Shown here: one piece after another, positions 1 to 8,825 of the stretch | Numbering within the stretch: the stretch's first letter is position 1 | How the letters are laid out: every line of letters begins with the position of its first letter | DNA from: Paludibacter propionicigenes | Lineage (GTDB): Bacteria > Bacteroidota > Bacteroidia > Bacteroidales > JAFGXI01 | Direction: 5' to 3' | DNA: 33,947 nt | Assembly: GCA_020721655.1 (NCBI GenBank) | Contig: DYMG01000023.1 | Span: 1-33,947, forward strand | Notes under the pieces: model-generated | What the model saw: the letters and a program-made list of their open reading frames with translations, nothing else | Database searches by the model: none | What the model was told of the DNA's origin: nothing | Program-made: the position numbers and the translations under genes

Positions 1-1
1 T

Positions 2-3000
2 TTGTGTGCAGGAAATATTTCTGTTACAGTTACTGATGCTAATGCCTGTAGTGTAGATACTACAATGATAATAATACAGCCTTCGCAAATACTAATTGTA
101 ATCGATAGTACTTTTTCTCCGGCTTGTAACGGTGGAAATAATGGAGCTATTTATATTTCGGTAAGTGGAGGTACAGTTTCTGGTGCATACAATTATTCTT
201 GGACAGGACCTTCGGGTTTTACATCAAACAGTGAAGATATTACAAATTTAATTTCAGGAAACTATCATTTGGTTATAACCGACGATAATAATTGCTCAAA
301 TTTTATTGATGTTAATTTAATTAATCCAAGTCCATTAAACTTTATTGTTAGCTCATCAAATATTACTTGTAATGGAGATAATAATGGTATAATAAACCTA
401 AATTTAACCGGTGGATTACCTTATTACAACTATGATTTAGAATATCCAAATTCAACTCATTTATTAGATTCAACAAATCATTTGGAAAGTATAACTGGTT
501 TAGTGCCTGGAAATTATTCTATAACAATTACAGACCAAGGTCCTTGTAGCGAAACTCACTTAATAACAATTACAGAACCAGCACCAATCTATTTTAATGG
601 AACTCATACCGATATAGATTGTTACGAAAATTGTAACGGAGCAATAACAATAAACCCAACAGGAGGGATAACACCTTATTCAATTATTTGGTCAACAGGT
701 AATTTAAATGTATTAAATGTTAGTGGTTTATGTGCCGGAAATGTTGGTATAACAATAACAGACAATAACGTATGCACCAAAGATACATTTATTACAATAA
801 CACAACCCGATTCTATTAAAATAATTGTTGATACACAAATTCCACCAACCTGTAATGCAGGTAGTAATGGAAGTATTGATGTTACAGTTTCGGGAGGAAC
901 AATTTCTGGAGCTTATGGTTACTCTTGGGTTGGGACAAATGGCTTTACTGCTAATACAGAAGACATTACAAATCTTGAAGCTGGAAATTATACATTAGTA
1001 GTAACTGATGATAATGGCTGTACAAACACTATAACAGTAATATTAAACGATCCAAATGCTATTTTATTAAATGTTGATAATATACATAATTTAGATTGTA
1101 ATTCTGATAACTCAGGAAGCATAGCTATTTCTGTTGTTACAATTTATCCTCCTGCAAATTTTAACTGGACTGGACCAAATGGATTTTTATCAATCATAGA
1201 AGATATTACTAATTTAGAAGCTGGAATTTATAATTTAACAGTTACCGACTCCGGACCTTGTTCTGTAACAACATCTGTAACTATAACACAACCAGATTCA
1301 ATACATTTTAACGGCGTTGTTTCTACAATAAATAATTGCTATGGCGATTGCGATGCTGCTATTACTCAATTACCAACAGGTGGAACAGGCTCATATTCTT
1401 TTAGTTGGGATAATGGTTTACCAACAAATCAAAATCAAGCAAATTTATGTGCAGGAAATTATAATGTTATAATATCCGATAATAATGGTTGTACTAACGA
1501 CACATTATACACAATTACTCAACCAGATAGTTTACAAGCTCATTTTTATAATATTTCACAAAATATTTGCGATGCAACTTGCAACGGAGCCTCAACTTTA
1601 TCGGTTGTTGGAGGCACATTAAATTATTCGTATAATTGGTCTCCAATGCCAGCAATAATAACTAACGACACATCATTAACAAGTTTATGCCCAAACACTT
1701 ACAATGTTACAGTTACCGATAACAATGGCTGTACCGATACAAGTTCTGTAACAATTATAGAAATAATTCCTATAAATATTTCACAACAAAATTTAGTAAA
1801 TTTAAATTGTTACAATGTTTGCTCGGGAGAAATTGAAATTGTAGTAAACGCTCTTCACCCACCATACACCATTTTATGGAGTAATGCTGATGTAGATACT
1901 TTAGCTCAAAATTTATGTGCAGGAATTCATACAGTAACAATAACCGACGTAAATATGTGCCATAAAGACACAACATTTATATTAACTCAACCGGATTCTA
2001 TTGAATATAGTTTTGAAATAGCAAATTTAACTTGCTTTGGCGATGGCGATGGTCAAGTAATTACTCACGTAACCGGAGGTGTTCCAAACTATACTTTCGA
2101 TTATGGCTCATCGCCCCAAACAGACTCAACATATTCGGGTTTATCTGGAGGAAATTATTCTGTTACAATTTCCGATGCAAACGGCTGTAATGTGCCAGTT
2201 GGTAATTTTACAATATTAGAACCAACTGCAATTACCACAAATATAAATATTGATAACAATGTAAGTTGTAATGGCATTTGCGATGGACAAGCAACTGTAG
2301 TTGCCAATGGAGGAAGCGTTTCTACTGTGTATAGTTACGAATGGTCGAATTTACAAACAACACCAACAGCAAATAATTTATGTGCTCAAGAATACTATTT
2401 AACAGTTACCGACGATAGTTTATGCCAAAAACTTGATTCCATAACAATATCGGAACCACAGCCTATTACAGCAACTTATGATACTGTAAATGTAAATTGT
2501 AGTGGAATGTGCACAGGAAGTATTCAGGCACATATTATCGGAGGAACACCTCCATATTCATTTGACTGGGGAAGTGGCTCTGTATTAAACGATTCTATAT
2601 CAGACAATTTATGTGTTGGAGATTATTATTTAACTATAACCGATAATAATTTATGTACGTTTACCGATGTTATCACAATTATTGAAAACAACCCAATAAC
2701 AACAAGTTTTTCAAACATAACTAATATTACTTGTTTTGGCAATAATAACGGTTCGGCAACAATAAATGCAATTGGTGGAACAGGAAATTATTCATACTTA
2801 TGGGATAATTTGCAAACAACTCAAACAGCAACAAATTTACCATCTGGTTATAGCTTAGTTACTGTTACCGACGATAGCTCTTGTTTTGTAGTAGATTCAG
2901 TTTTTATATCGGAACCATCATTACTTAACGATACAGTAGAAATTACAAGTCCTTTATGTAATGGCGATGCAAATGGAATAATAACAATTCACGCATTTGG

Positions 3001-5220
3001 TGGCACTCCGCCTTACAGCTACGATTGGGGTAGTGGTGTGCCAATTTTAAACGATTCTATTCATTCAAATTTAGTAGCCGGAACATATTATTTCACAATT
3101 ACCGATAATAATTTATGTACAAAAATTGATTCGGCAACTATAACAGATTTTCCAATATTAATTGCAACTATAACAGATTCTACAATGGTTAGTTGTTATA
3201 ATCAATGCAATGGAACTGCAACTGTTACAGTTGTAGGCGGAAACGGAACTTATAATTACTTGTGGAGCAATTTTAATAACATAAATTTAGCGTCAAATTT
3301 ATGCGAAGGAATGTATTATGTAACAGTTACCGATGTTAATAATTGTACATCAACCGATAGTGTTATAATTACACAACCAGACTCTTTATACATTACAACT
3401 ACAAATATTACCCTACCATCTTGTGGATTTAGCGATGGTGCAATATCAGTTACAGGAAACGGAGGAACTCTAAATTATACATACCAATGGGATGCAAATG
3501 GAGGAAATAGCACCGACTCATCAATAATAAATTTACCTGTAAATACATACACAGTAATTGTTACCGATGCCAATGGTTGTATAGCAGACTCAATGTTTAT
3601 TTTGAACGACACATCTAACTTAGTTCTTAATATTATTGATAGCATTCCAACAAATTGTTCATATACTTGCGATGGAAGTATTACCATTCAAGCCACAAAC
3701 GGATATATACCATATAATTACCAGTGGGGAATAGGTGTGAACGATTCCACAATAATAAACCAATGCATTGGTTCATATATGGTTATAGTAACCGATGCTC
3801 AAAACTGCCATCATATTGATATATTCGATGTTACAGGTCCTGATGAATTAATTGCTGTTGTCGATTCTATTACTCCTGTTGGTTGTAATGGAGATTGTAA
3901 CGGGGAAATTTTTATCAACCCTATAGGAGGAACTCCTGCTTATGCATACGAATGGTCAACCACTGAAACTGTAAACAATTTAACTAATTTATGTACCGGA
4001 ACATATATTTTAACTTTAACCGATAGTCACAGCTGTAAAGACACAATAAGTGTAGATTTAATACAACCTACGGCATTAGCTCTAAATATTAATAATATTG
4101 TTAATGTTAATTGCTTTGGCGACTCAACCGGAACAGCAAACGCTTTTGCTACAGGAGGCGTGCCACCATATAGTTTTGAATGGTCTAACGGACAAACCGA
4201 TTCAACCACAGTTAATTTAGCTGCCGGAACATATTATGTAACAGTTACCGATTTAGGACATTGTACTATTACCGATTCAATTACAATAACTCAAGGAGAT
4301 TCGTTATTTTTATCGATAAATAATTTAATAAACCCTGCTTGTGCAATTTGTAATGGAGGAATTTCAATAATTGCAAACGGCGGAACACCCGGATACACAT
4401 ATCAATGGGACGCAAATGCAGGAAATAGCACAAATTCTTCAATAACTGCACTTTGTGCAAACACTTATTCAGTAACCGTAACAGATACATTAGGTTGTTT
4501 CACGGATTCTGTAATTATATTGAACGATACATCGAACATTAATCTAATTGTAATCGATAGCACAATGACTTCTTGTTCATATAATTGCGATGGAAGTATA
4601 ACTTTAACAGCATCTAATGGTGTTTTACCATACACTTGGGAATGGTCAACAAGCGATAACGATTCTACAATTTCAAATCAATGTGTTGGAACATATCAAG
4701 TTACCTTAACCGATGCTCAAAATTGTAAAGAAATCAGAGATTTTGAAATTACCGGACCAACCGAATTAATAGCCACAATAGATACAATTATACAATCAAA
4801 TTGCTTTGGACAATGTAATGCCGAAATTATAACAAGTGCAACAGGCGGAACAACTAATTACACATATTTATGGTCAAATGGCGAAACTACTTCACATATA
4901 ACTAATTTATGTGCTGGAAATTATCGCTTAATTCTTACCGATGCAAATAATTGTAAAGATACGCTCGATACATTAATTCACGTACCAGACCAAATAATTC
5001 TTACATTCAATAATACTAATCCACTTTGTAATTTCGGGTCGGGCGATGGAGCAATTAATTTAACAGTAAACGGAGGAACTCCTGGATATACCTATAATTG
5101 GTCAACCACAGAAACTACACAAGACATTGCAAATATTGATGGTGGCTGGTATAGCGTTGTAGTAACAGATACTTTAGGTTGTTTCGTTTTAGACTCATCA
5201 TTCGTATCATCAGGAATTAC
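2..5220 (+). repeat. Tandem SprB-type protein repeat array
   Basis: About 22 complete copies of a 75-85 codon unit plus one partial copy at the left edge. Units are diverged at DNA level, so this is an old array and not a simple tandem repeat. Conserved positions are an early Cys-x-Gly, a central GG...Y.Y.W, and a late VTD...C with ITQPDS at the end. Copies starting near 109, 829 and 1066 share an extra variant segment (G-A-Y, S-W-x-G, E-D-I-T-N-L) absent from most others. Confidence 0.85.
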
Positions 5221-5983
5221 AATGACAGCCCTTGCAGACTCAGACATAACAGTTTGTACATTAGATACAGTTCAAATTTTTGGATCTGGATTATCATCAG
5301 ATGGAAACGCATTTACATATAATTGGTATCCAACAACAAATATGAGCGATTCTACTGTATTAAACCCGTTTGTAACAGTTACAGATTCAACATATTACTA
5401 TTTTGAAATACATCATACCAATGGAATTTGCATTGCTATAGATTCGGTATTAGTAGCAACATATCCAACAATACCAATTGATGCCGGTGAAAATCAAATA
5501 ATACCATACGAAGCCTCAACCCAAATAACTGCAATAGGAGGTGGTCAGTATTCCACTTATACTTGGTTCCCAAACAACAACTTAGAAACACCAAACGATT
5601 CATCGTCAATAGTATCCGGACTAACTCAAACTACAACATATAATATAATAGTTGTTTCAGAATTTGGTTGTATACAAACCGACTCGGTTAAAATTACAAT
5701 TGTGCCAGAATTAATAATCCCTAATGGAATAACACCTAACGGCGACGGAATTAACGATACTTGGGTTATAGATTTTATTGAATTATATCCAAACGTTACA
5801 GTAGAAATATTTAACCGTTGGGGCGAAAAACTATTTTATTCAGAAGGATACGAGCCAAATGACCGTTGGGACGGAAATTATAAAGGGAAACGCTTACCAA
5901 CAGGAACGTATTACTATATTATTCTATTAAATGATGATATACACAACGAACCATTTACCGGACCTATAACACTTGTTAGATAA
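2..5983 (+). CDS. Giant SprB-repeat surface adhesin with T9SS type B C-terminal domain (5' end outside window)
   Basis: This is a secreted cell-surface adhesin of the SprB type, exported by the type IX secretion system. The frame is open at the window edge: its first codon TTG lies in the recurring Leu-Cys-Ala-Gly motif, so it is an internal Leu and the gene begins upstream. About 22 complete repeats of 75-85 residues follow one another, each built as Cys-x-Gly, GG-x-P-Y-x-Y-x-W, L-C-A-G-x-Y, V-T-D-x-x-x-C and ending I-T-Q-P-D-S. After the array come two less regular beta-sandwich-like segments (about 5220-5700) and a final domain from about 5710 with P-N-G-x-x-P-N-G-D-G-x-N-D, F-N-R-W-G and P-T-G-T-Y-Y-Y, the hallmarks of the gliding-motility-associated type B sorting domain. 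Seven bases separate it from the PorP/SprF gene, its probable secretion partner. The identity of the bound ligand cannot be read from sequence. Confidence 0.93.
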   Translation: MCAGNISVTVTDANACSVDTTMIIIQPSQILIVIDSTFSPACNGGNNGAIYISVSGGTVSGAYNYSWTGPSGFTSNSEDITNLISGNYHLVITDDNNCSNFIDVNLINPSPLNFIVSSSNITCNGDNNGIINLNLTGGLPYYNYDLEYPNSTHLLDSTNHLESITGLVPGNYSITITDQGPCSETHLITITEPAPIYFNGTHTDIDCYENCNGAITINPTGGITPYSIIWSTGNLNVLNVSGLCAGNVGITITDNNVCTKDTFITITQPDSIKIIVDTQIPPTCNAGSNGSIDVTVSGGTISGAYGYSWVGTNGFTANTEDITNLEAGNYTLVVTDDNGCTNTITVILNDPNAILLNVDNIHNLDCNSDNSGSIAISVVTIYPPANFNWTGPNGFLSIIEDITNLEAGIYNLTVTDSGPCSVTTSVTITQPDSIHFNGVVSTINNCYGDCDAAITQLPTGGTGSYSFSWDNGLPTNQNQANLCAGNYNVIISDNNGCTNDTLYTITQPDSLQAHFYNISQNICDATCNGASTLSVVGGTLNYSYNWSPMPAIITNDTSLTSLCPNTYNVTVTDNNGCTDTSSVTIIEIIPINISQQNLVNLNCYNVCSGEIEIVVNALHPPYTILWSNADVDTLAQNLCAGIHTVTITDVNMCHKDTTFILTQPDSIEYSFEIANLTCFGDGDGQVITHVTGGVPNYTFDYGSSPQTDSTYSGLSGGNYSVTISDANGCNVPVGNFTILEPTAITTNINIDNNVSCNGICDGQATVVANGGSVSTVYSYEWSNLQTTPTANNLCAQEYYLTVTDDSLCQKLDSITISEPQPITATYDTVNVNCSGMCTGSIQAHIIGGTPPYSFDWGSGSVLNDSISDNLCVGDYYLTITDNNLCTFTDVITIIENNPITTSFSNITNITCFGNNNGSATINAIGGTGNYSYLWDNLQTTQTATNLPSGYSLVTVTDDSSCFVVDSVFISEPSLLNDTVEITSPLCNGDANGIITIHAFGGTPPYSYDWGSGVPILNDSIHSNLVAGTYYFTITDNNLCTKIDSATITDFPILIATITDSTMVSCYNQCNGTATVTVVGGNGTYNYLWSNFNNINLASNLCEGMYYVTVTDVNNCTSTDSVIITQPDSLYITTTNITLPSCGFSDGAISVTGNGGTLNYTYQWDANGGNSTDSSIINLPVNTYTVIVTDANGCIADSMFILNDTSNLVLNIIDSIPTNCSYTCDGSITIQATNGYIPYNYQWGIGVNDSTIINQCIGSYMVIVTDAQNCHHIDIFDVTGPDELIAVVDSITPVGCNGDCNGEIFINPIGGTPAYAYEWSTTETVNNLTNLCTGTYILTLTDSHSCKDTISVDLIQPTALALNINNIVNVNCFGDSTGTANAFATGGVPPYSFEWSNGQTDSTTVNLAAGTYYVTVTDLGHCTITDSITITQGDSLFLSINNLINPACAICNGGISIIANGGTPGYTYQWDANAGNSTNSSITALCANTYSVTVTDTLGCFTDSVIILNDTSNINLIVIDSTMTSCSYNCDGSITLTASNGVLPYTWEWSTSDNDSTISNQCVGTYQVTLTDAQNCKEIRDFEITGPTELIATIDTIIQSNCFGQCNAEIITSATGGTTNYTYLWSNGETTSHITNLCAGNYRLILTDANNCKDTLDTLIHVPDQIILTFNNTNPLCNFGSGDGAINLTVNGGTPGYTYNWSTTETTQDIANIDGGWYSVVVTDTLGCFVLDSSFVSSGITMTALADSDITVCTLDTVQIFGSGLSSDGNAFTYNWYPTTNMSDSTVLNPFVTVTDSTYYYFEIHHTNGICIAIDSVLVATYPTIPIDAGENQIIPYEASTQITAIGGGQYSTYTWFPNNNLETPNDSSSIVSGLTQTTTYNIIVVSEFGCIQTDSVKITIVPELIIPNGITPNGDGINDTWVIDFIELYPNVTVEIFNRWGEKLFYSEGYEPNDRWDGNYKGKRLPTGTYYYIILLNDDIHNEPFTGPITLVR
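3169..5004 (+). repeat. Higher-order duplication of four SprB repeats, 918-base period
   Basis: Repeats in about 3169-4086 match those in about 4087-5004 in register with an exact 918-base (306-codon) offset. Matched landmarks are the Cys codons at 3194 and 4112, the CAATGGGA words at 3485 and 4403, the N-D-T-S-N segments at 3605 and 4523, and the Cys codons at 3884 and 4802. Both blocks carry the same ordered variants (Q-W-D-A-N, N-D-T-S-N, C-S-Y-x-C-D-G-S-I-T, T-D-A-Q-N-C, T-G-P-x-E-L-I-A). The register slips by one codon in the next repeat. Confidence 0.8.
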
Positions 5984-5990
5984 TTAAGTT

Positions 5991-6932
5991 ATGATAAGAA
6001 ATATAAAAAAAATGAACCGCTTTAATACTAAAATATTAGCAATTATAATTGTTCTATTTTCGCTGTCAACGTATGCTCAGCAAGAGCAACACTATACGCA
6101 ATTTCAATTCAATAAATATATGTATAATCCGGCTATTGCTGGAACTAAACCATATTTTTTAGCAGAAACTAATTTTAGATTTCAATGGCTTAGAATTGTT
6201 GACTCTCCCAGAACATACACTCTAAGTGTTTATGGTCCAAGCAGAAAAAAAGATATTGGCTTTGGTGGTTATATTTATAGCGATGTTACCGGACCAACAA
6301 GTAGAACTAATTTTAGATTGTCGTATGGACAAAACTTTAAAATAAATACTGATTTAAGGTTTTCTTTAGGGTTATCGGCTGGGGTAATGCAATATAAAAT
6401 TGATGGTTCTAAAATTTTATTGCACGACGATAATGACCCATCTTTAGGAAATTCAATTTACACAACAATAGTTCCTGATGCAAGTTTTGGGGTTTATTTT
6501 TGGCACAAAAAATATAATTTTGGAATTTCCGGAGACCAATTATTTGCAAGTAGAGTTAAATTTAAAGAACTTTCAACACTCGGAGTTAATAGATTACGCC
6601 CACATATATATGCACACGGGGAATATATTTACGAAATAAACGATGAGTGGGAAGTAGAACCTGCTTTGTTGCTAAAATATGTGTGGCCGGCTCCGCTTCA
6701 AATGGATTTGAGTACTAGAGTAGTGTATAAAAAACTTATTTGGCTTGGCGTTTCTTGGCGAACTATGGATGCTATTGGAGTTTATTTCGGATATAATTAT
6801 CAAGATCAAATTTATTTCGGGTATTCTTATGATATTACAACATCTAATATTTACAACTATTCATCGGGTACTCACGAAATTATGATTACATTTAAATTCA
6901 ATAAAATTAAAAAGGGATTTAGTAGTATGTAA
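5991..6932 (+). CDS. PorP/SprF family type IX secretion outer-membrane protein
   Basis: PorP/SprF proteins are outer-membrane beta-barrels linked to type IX secretion; in Flavobacterium johnsoniae SprF is needed to secrete SprB. This 313-residue protein has a signal peptide (hydrophobic run about residues 13-26, cleavage after Y-A-Q) and the family start Q-x-H-Y-T-Q-F-x-x-N-x-Y-x-Y-N-P-A-x-A-G-T. Alternating aromatic strands follow, ending in a strand-like I-T-F-K-F. It lies 7 bases after the type B adhesin, so the two are probably co-transcribed and it is the dedicated partner. ATG at 6012 would give a more compact signal peptide than ATG at 5991; both are possible. A terminator follows. Confidence 0.92.
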   Translation: MIRNIKKMNRFNTKILAIIIVLFSLSTYAQQEQHYTQFQFNKYMYNPAIAGTKPYFLAETNFRFQWLRIVDSPRTYTLSVYGPSRKKDIGFGGYIYSDVTGPTSRTNFRLSYGQNFKINTDLRFSLGLSAGVMQYKIDGSKILLHDDNDPSLGNSIYTTIVPDASFGVYFWHKKYNFGISGDQLFASRVKFKELSTLGVNRLRPHIYAHGEYIYEINDEWEVEPALLLKYVWPAPLQMDLSTRVVYKKLIWLGVSWRTMDAIGVYFGYNYQDQIYFGYSYDITTSNIYNYSSGTHEIMITFKFNKIKKGFSSM

Positions 6933-6956
6933 AGTTACACCCAAAAAATAATAAAT

Positions 6957-6998
6957 AAAACAAGAAGAGGCTGATTATAATCAACCTCTTCTTGTTTT
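6957..6998. terminator. Bidirectional terminator between the sprF-like gene and the 66-aa gene
   Basis: A perfect 14-base inverted repeat (6957-6970 with 6985-6998) encloses a shorter palindrome at 6972-6983. A runs on the left and T runs on the right let it work on both strands. It separates two convergent genes, and the stop codon of the minus-strand gene starts at its edge. Confidence 0.85.
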
Positions 6999-7198
6999 TA
7001 AGCTACCTCAACTTTATAATTAGAAAAAATATTTAATATAATATCTTTGTACATGTGATAATAATTTTCGACTAACCATTGTTTTAATTTTTCAATTTCG
7101 CATGCTTTTAACCATTTTATAGATTTTTCTAATTCTCGGCTGAATAACTCTTTGTCGAAACTTACTTTTTTTAAAACAGTTTTTGTGTATTCAAGCAT
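6998..7198 (-). CDS. Small conserved-looking protein of unknown function (66 aa)
   Basis: The function is not known to me. The 66-residue product is charged and rich in Leu, Lys and Glu, predicted mostly helical, with no signal peptide or membrane segment; a central W-L-K-A-C-E and a later W-L-V-E-N stand out. I recall similar short proteins beginning with K-x-V-S-F-D and continuing with K-W-L in Bacteroidota, but this is recollection and was not searched. A GGAGGT Shine-Dalgarno site sits at the right distance before the ATG, which is rare for this phylum and supports a real gene. It is monocistronic and ends in a strong terminator. Confidence 0.7.
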   Translation of the reverse strand: MLEYTKTVLKKVSFDKELFSRELEKSIKWLKACEIEKLKQWLVENYYHMYKDIILNIFSNYKVEVA

Positions 7199-7395
7199 AG
7201 TACCTCCGTGTTTTAGTTTGTTTAGTAAATATACGATACTAATTAAAAAAAGTCAATACTTTTTGCGTTAATTATAGTTAATTAAGTAAAAATACCCATT
7301 ATTCATAAACAAAACAAAATTATAATATATTGATAATAAAAAAATTACACCAAATTATTTATATGTGTATATTTTAAATTTTTTATAGGATATTC

Positions 7396-8151
7396 TTAAA
7401 AAGCGTTAATAATATCGGTAAATTCTTTAGCATTTAACGACGCACCACCAATTAAACCACCATCAACATCTTTGTTGTTAAAAATTTCTTTAGCATTCGA
7501 TGCTTTTACAGAGCCACCGTATAAAATTGAGATTTCGTTTGCTAAGTTAACCCCAAATTTTTCGGCAATTAAATTTCTAATAAAAGTATGTATTTCTTGA
7601 GCTTGTTCGGGGCTTGCAGTTTTGCCGGTTCCAATAGCCCAAACTGGTTCGTAAGCTATAACAATTTTTTTATAATCTGTTTCCGAAAAGTTAAATGTAC
7701 CTTCAATTAATTGGTTTTTAATAATTTCAAAATGTTTATTAGCTTCTCTTTCGGCTAAAATTTCGCCAACACAAAATATAGGAATTAAATTATTTTCGAG
7801 TACTAATTTAAGTTTTTGATTTAGAATTTGATTGGTTTCGTTGTAGTATGCTCTGCGTTCAGAGTGCCCTATTATAACATATTGTGCATTTATAGATGCT
7901 ATCATTTTTGCAGAAACTTCTCCAGTATAAGCACCCTCTAGAATATTTGCCGAATTTTGTGTGCCAATTTTTATTTTCGAATTTTGTGTTAAATCTACTA
8001 AAGTTTTTGTGTATAAAAACGGAGGTATTAAAACTACTTCGGTGTTTTTGTCGAATTGTTTTTCAAGATTAAGCAATTCTTTAGTAAGTGTAACTGCCTC
8101 ATCGAAAGTTGTGTTCATTTTCCAGTTTCCTGCAACAATATTTTTTCTCAT
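7396..8151 (-). CDS. tpiA: Triosephosphate isomerase
   Basis: The enzyme interconverts dihydroxyacetone phosphate and glyceraldehyde 3-phosphate in glycolysis and gluconeogenesis, in the cytoplasm. The 251-residue length is normal. The catalytic residues are all present: Lys11 in GNWKMN, His96 in IGHSERR and Glu168 in AYEPVWAIGTG, with the phosphate-binding LYGGSV and GGLIGGASL near the C-terminus. It is the last gene of a minus-strand set after the membrane protein, dprA and deoxynucleoside kinase, 18 bases behind the kinase stop, so it is probably transcribed with them. No clear terminator is visible in the 197 bases downstream. Confidence 0.98.
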   Translation of the reverse strand: MRKNIVAGNWKMNTTFDEAVTLTKELLNLEKQFDKNTEVVLIPPFLYTKTLVDLTQNSKIKIGTQNSANILEGAYTGEVSAKMIASINAQYVIIGHSERRAYYNETNQILNQKLKLVLENNLIPIFCVGEILAEREANKHFEIIKNQLIEGTFNFSETDYKKIVIAYEPVWAIGTGKTASPEQAQEIHTFIRNLIAEKFGVNLANEISILYGGSVKASNAKEIFNNKDVDGGLIGGASLNAKEFTDIINAF

Positions 8152-8169
8152 ATTTATAAAATTAACAAA

Positions 8170-8784
8170 TTAAAATATTCCGTTTAGTTCTGCTTGTACT
8201 TTAGAAATAACTTCGCTTAAATCTTCGGGTTTCTCAGAAAAATTATTTTTATCAACATCAATAATTAATAATTTTCCCATGTGGTATGATGATATCCATG
8301 CTTCGTAGCGTTCATTAAGGCGTTTAAGGTAGTCTATTCGTATGCTGTTTTCATATTCTCTGCCACGTTTTTGAATTTGCCCAACTAATGTTGGAACAGA
8401 TGCACGCAAATAAATTAGCAAATCTGGGGCTTCTATAAGTGAGTTTATCATACTAAAAAGTGTGAAATAGTTTTCAAAATCTCTAGTTGACATTAAACCC
8501 ATTGAATGTAAGTTTGGTGCAAAAATATATGCATCTTCGTATATTGTACGGTCTTGAATTACATTTCTTGAGGATTGGTGTATTTCCAATTGCTTGTTAA
8601 ACCTTACGTTTAAAAAGTAAATTTGAAGATTGAACGACCATTGTTGCATATCTTCGTAAAAATCTGTTAAATATGGGTTGTCGTCGGCATTATCAAAATC
8701 TGTTTCCCATTTAAAATGTTTTGCTAATAATTTTGTAAGCGTTGTTTTACCTGAACCTATATTTCCTGCTACTGCTATGTGCAT
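8170..8784 (-). CDS. Deoxynucleoside kinase (dAK/dGK family)
   Basis: This is a salvage enzyme that phosphorylates deoxynucleosides, by family most likely deoxyadenosine or deoxyguanosine; the exact substrate cannot be read here. It opens with the P-loop G-N-I-G-S-G-K-T-T directly after M-H-I-A-V-A, has the family D-R-T-I-Y-E-D motif in the middle, and an R-G-R-E-Y-E lid segment. The frame stays open upstream to an ATG at 8817, but the homologous proteins begin immediately before the P-loop strand, so ATG at 8784 (204 residues) is preferred. It lies between dprA and tpiA with short gaps, consistent with one operon. Confidence 0.9.
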   Translation of the reverse strand: MHIAVAGNIGSGKTTLTKLLAKHFKWETDFDNADDNPYLTDFYEDMQQWSFNLQIYFLNVRFNKQLEIHQSSRNVIQDRTIYEDAYIFAPNLHSMGLMSTRDFENYFTLFSMINSLIEAPDLLIYLRASVPTLVGQIQKRGREYENSIRIDYLKRLNERYEAWISSYHMGKLLIIDVDKNNFSEKPEDLSEVISKVQAELNGIF

Positions 8785-8825
8785 ATTATAAAATTTTATG
8801 CAATGTACTAAAAACAAATTAATTT

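Noticed and set aside
8785-8817. Upstream in-frame ATG for the deoxynucleoside kinase at 8817
   Set aside because: It would add 11 residues before the first strand of the P-loop fold, unlike the family, and the added residues look like translated spacer.
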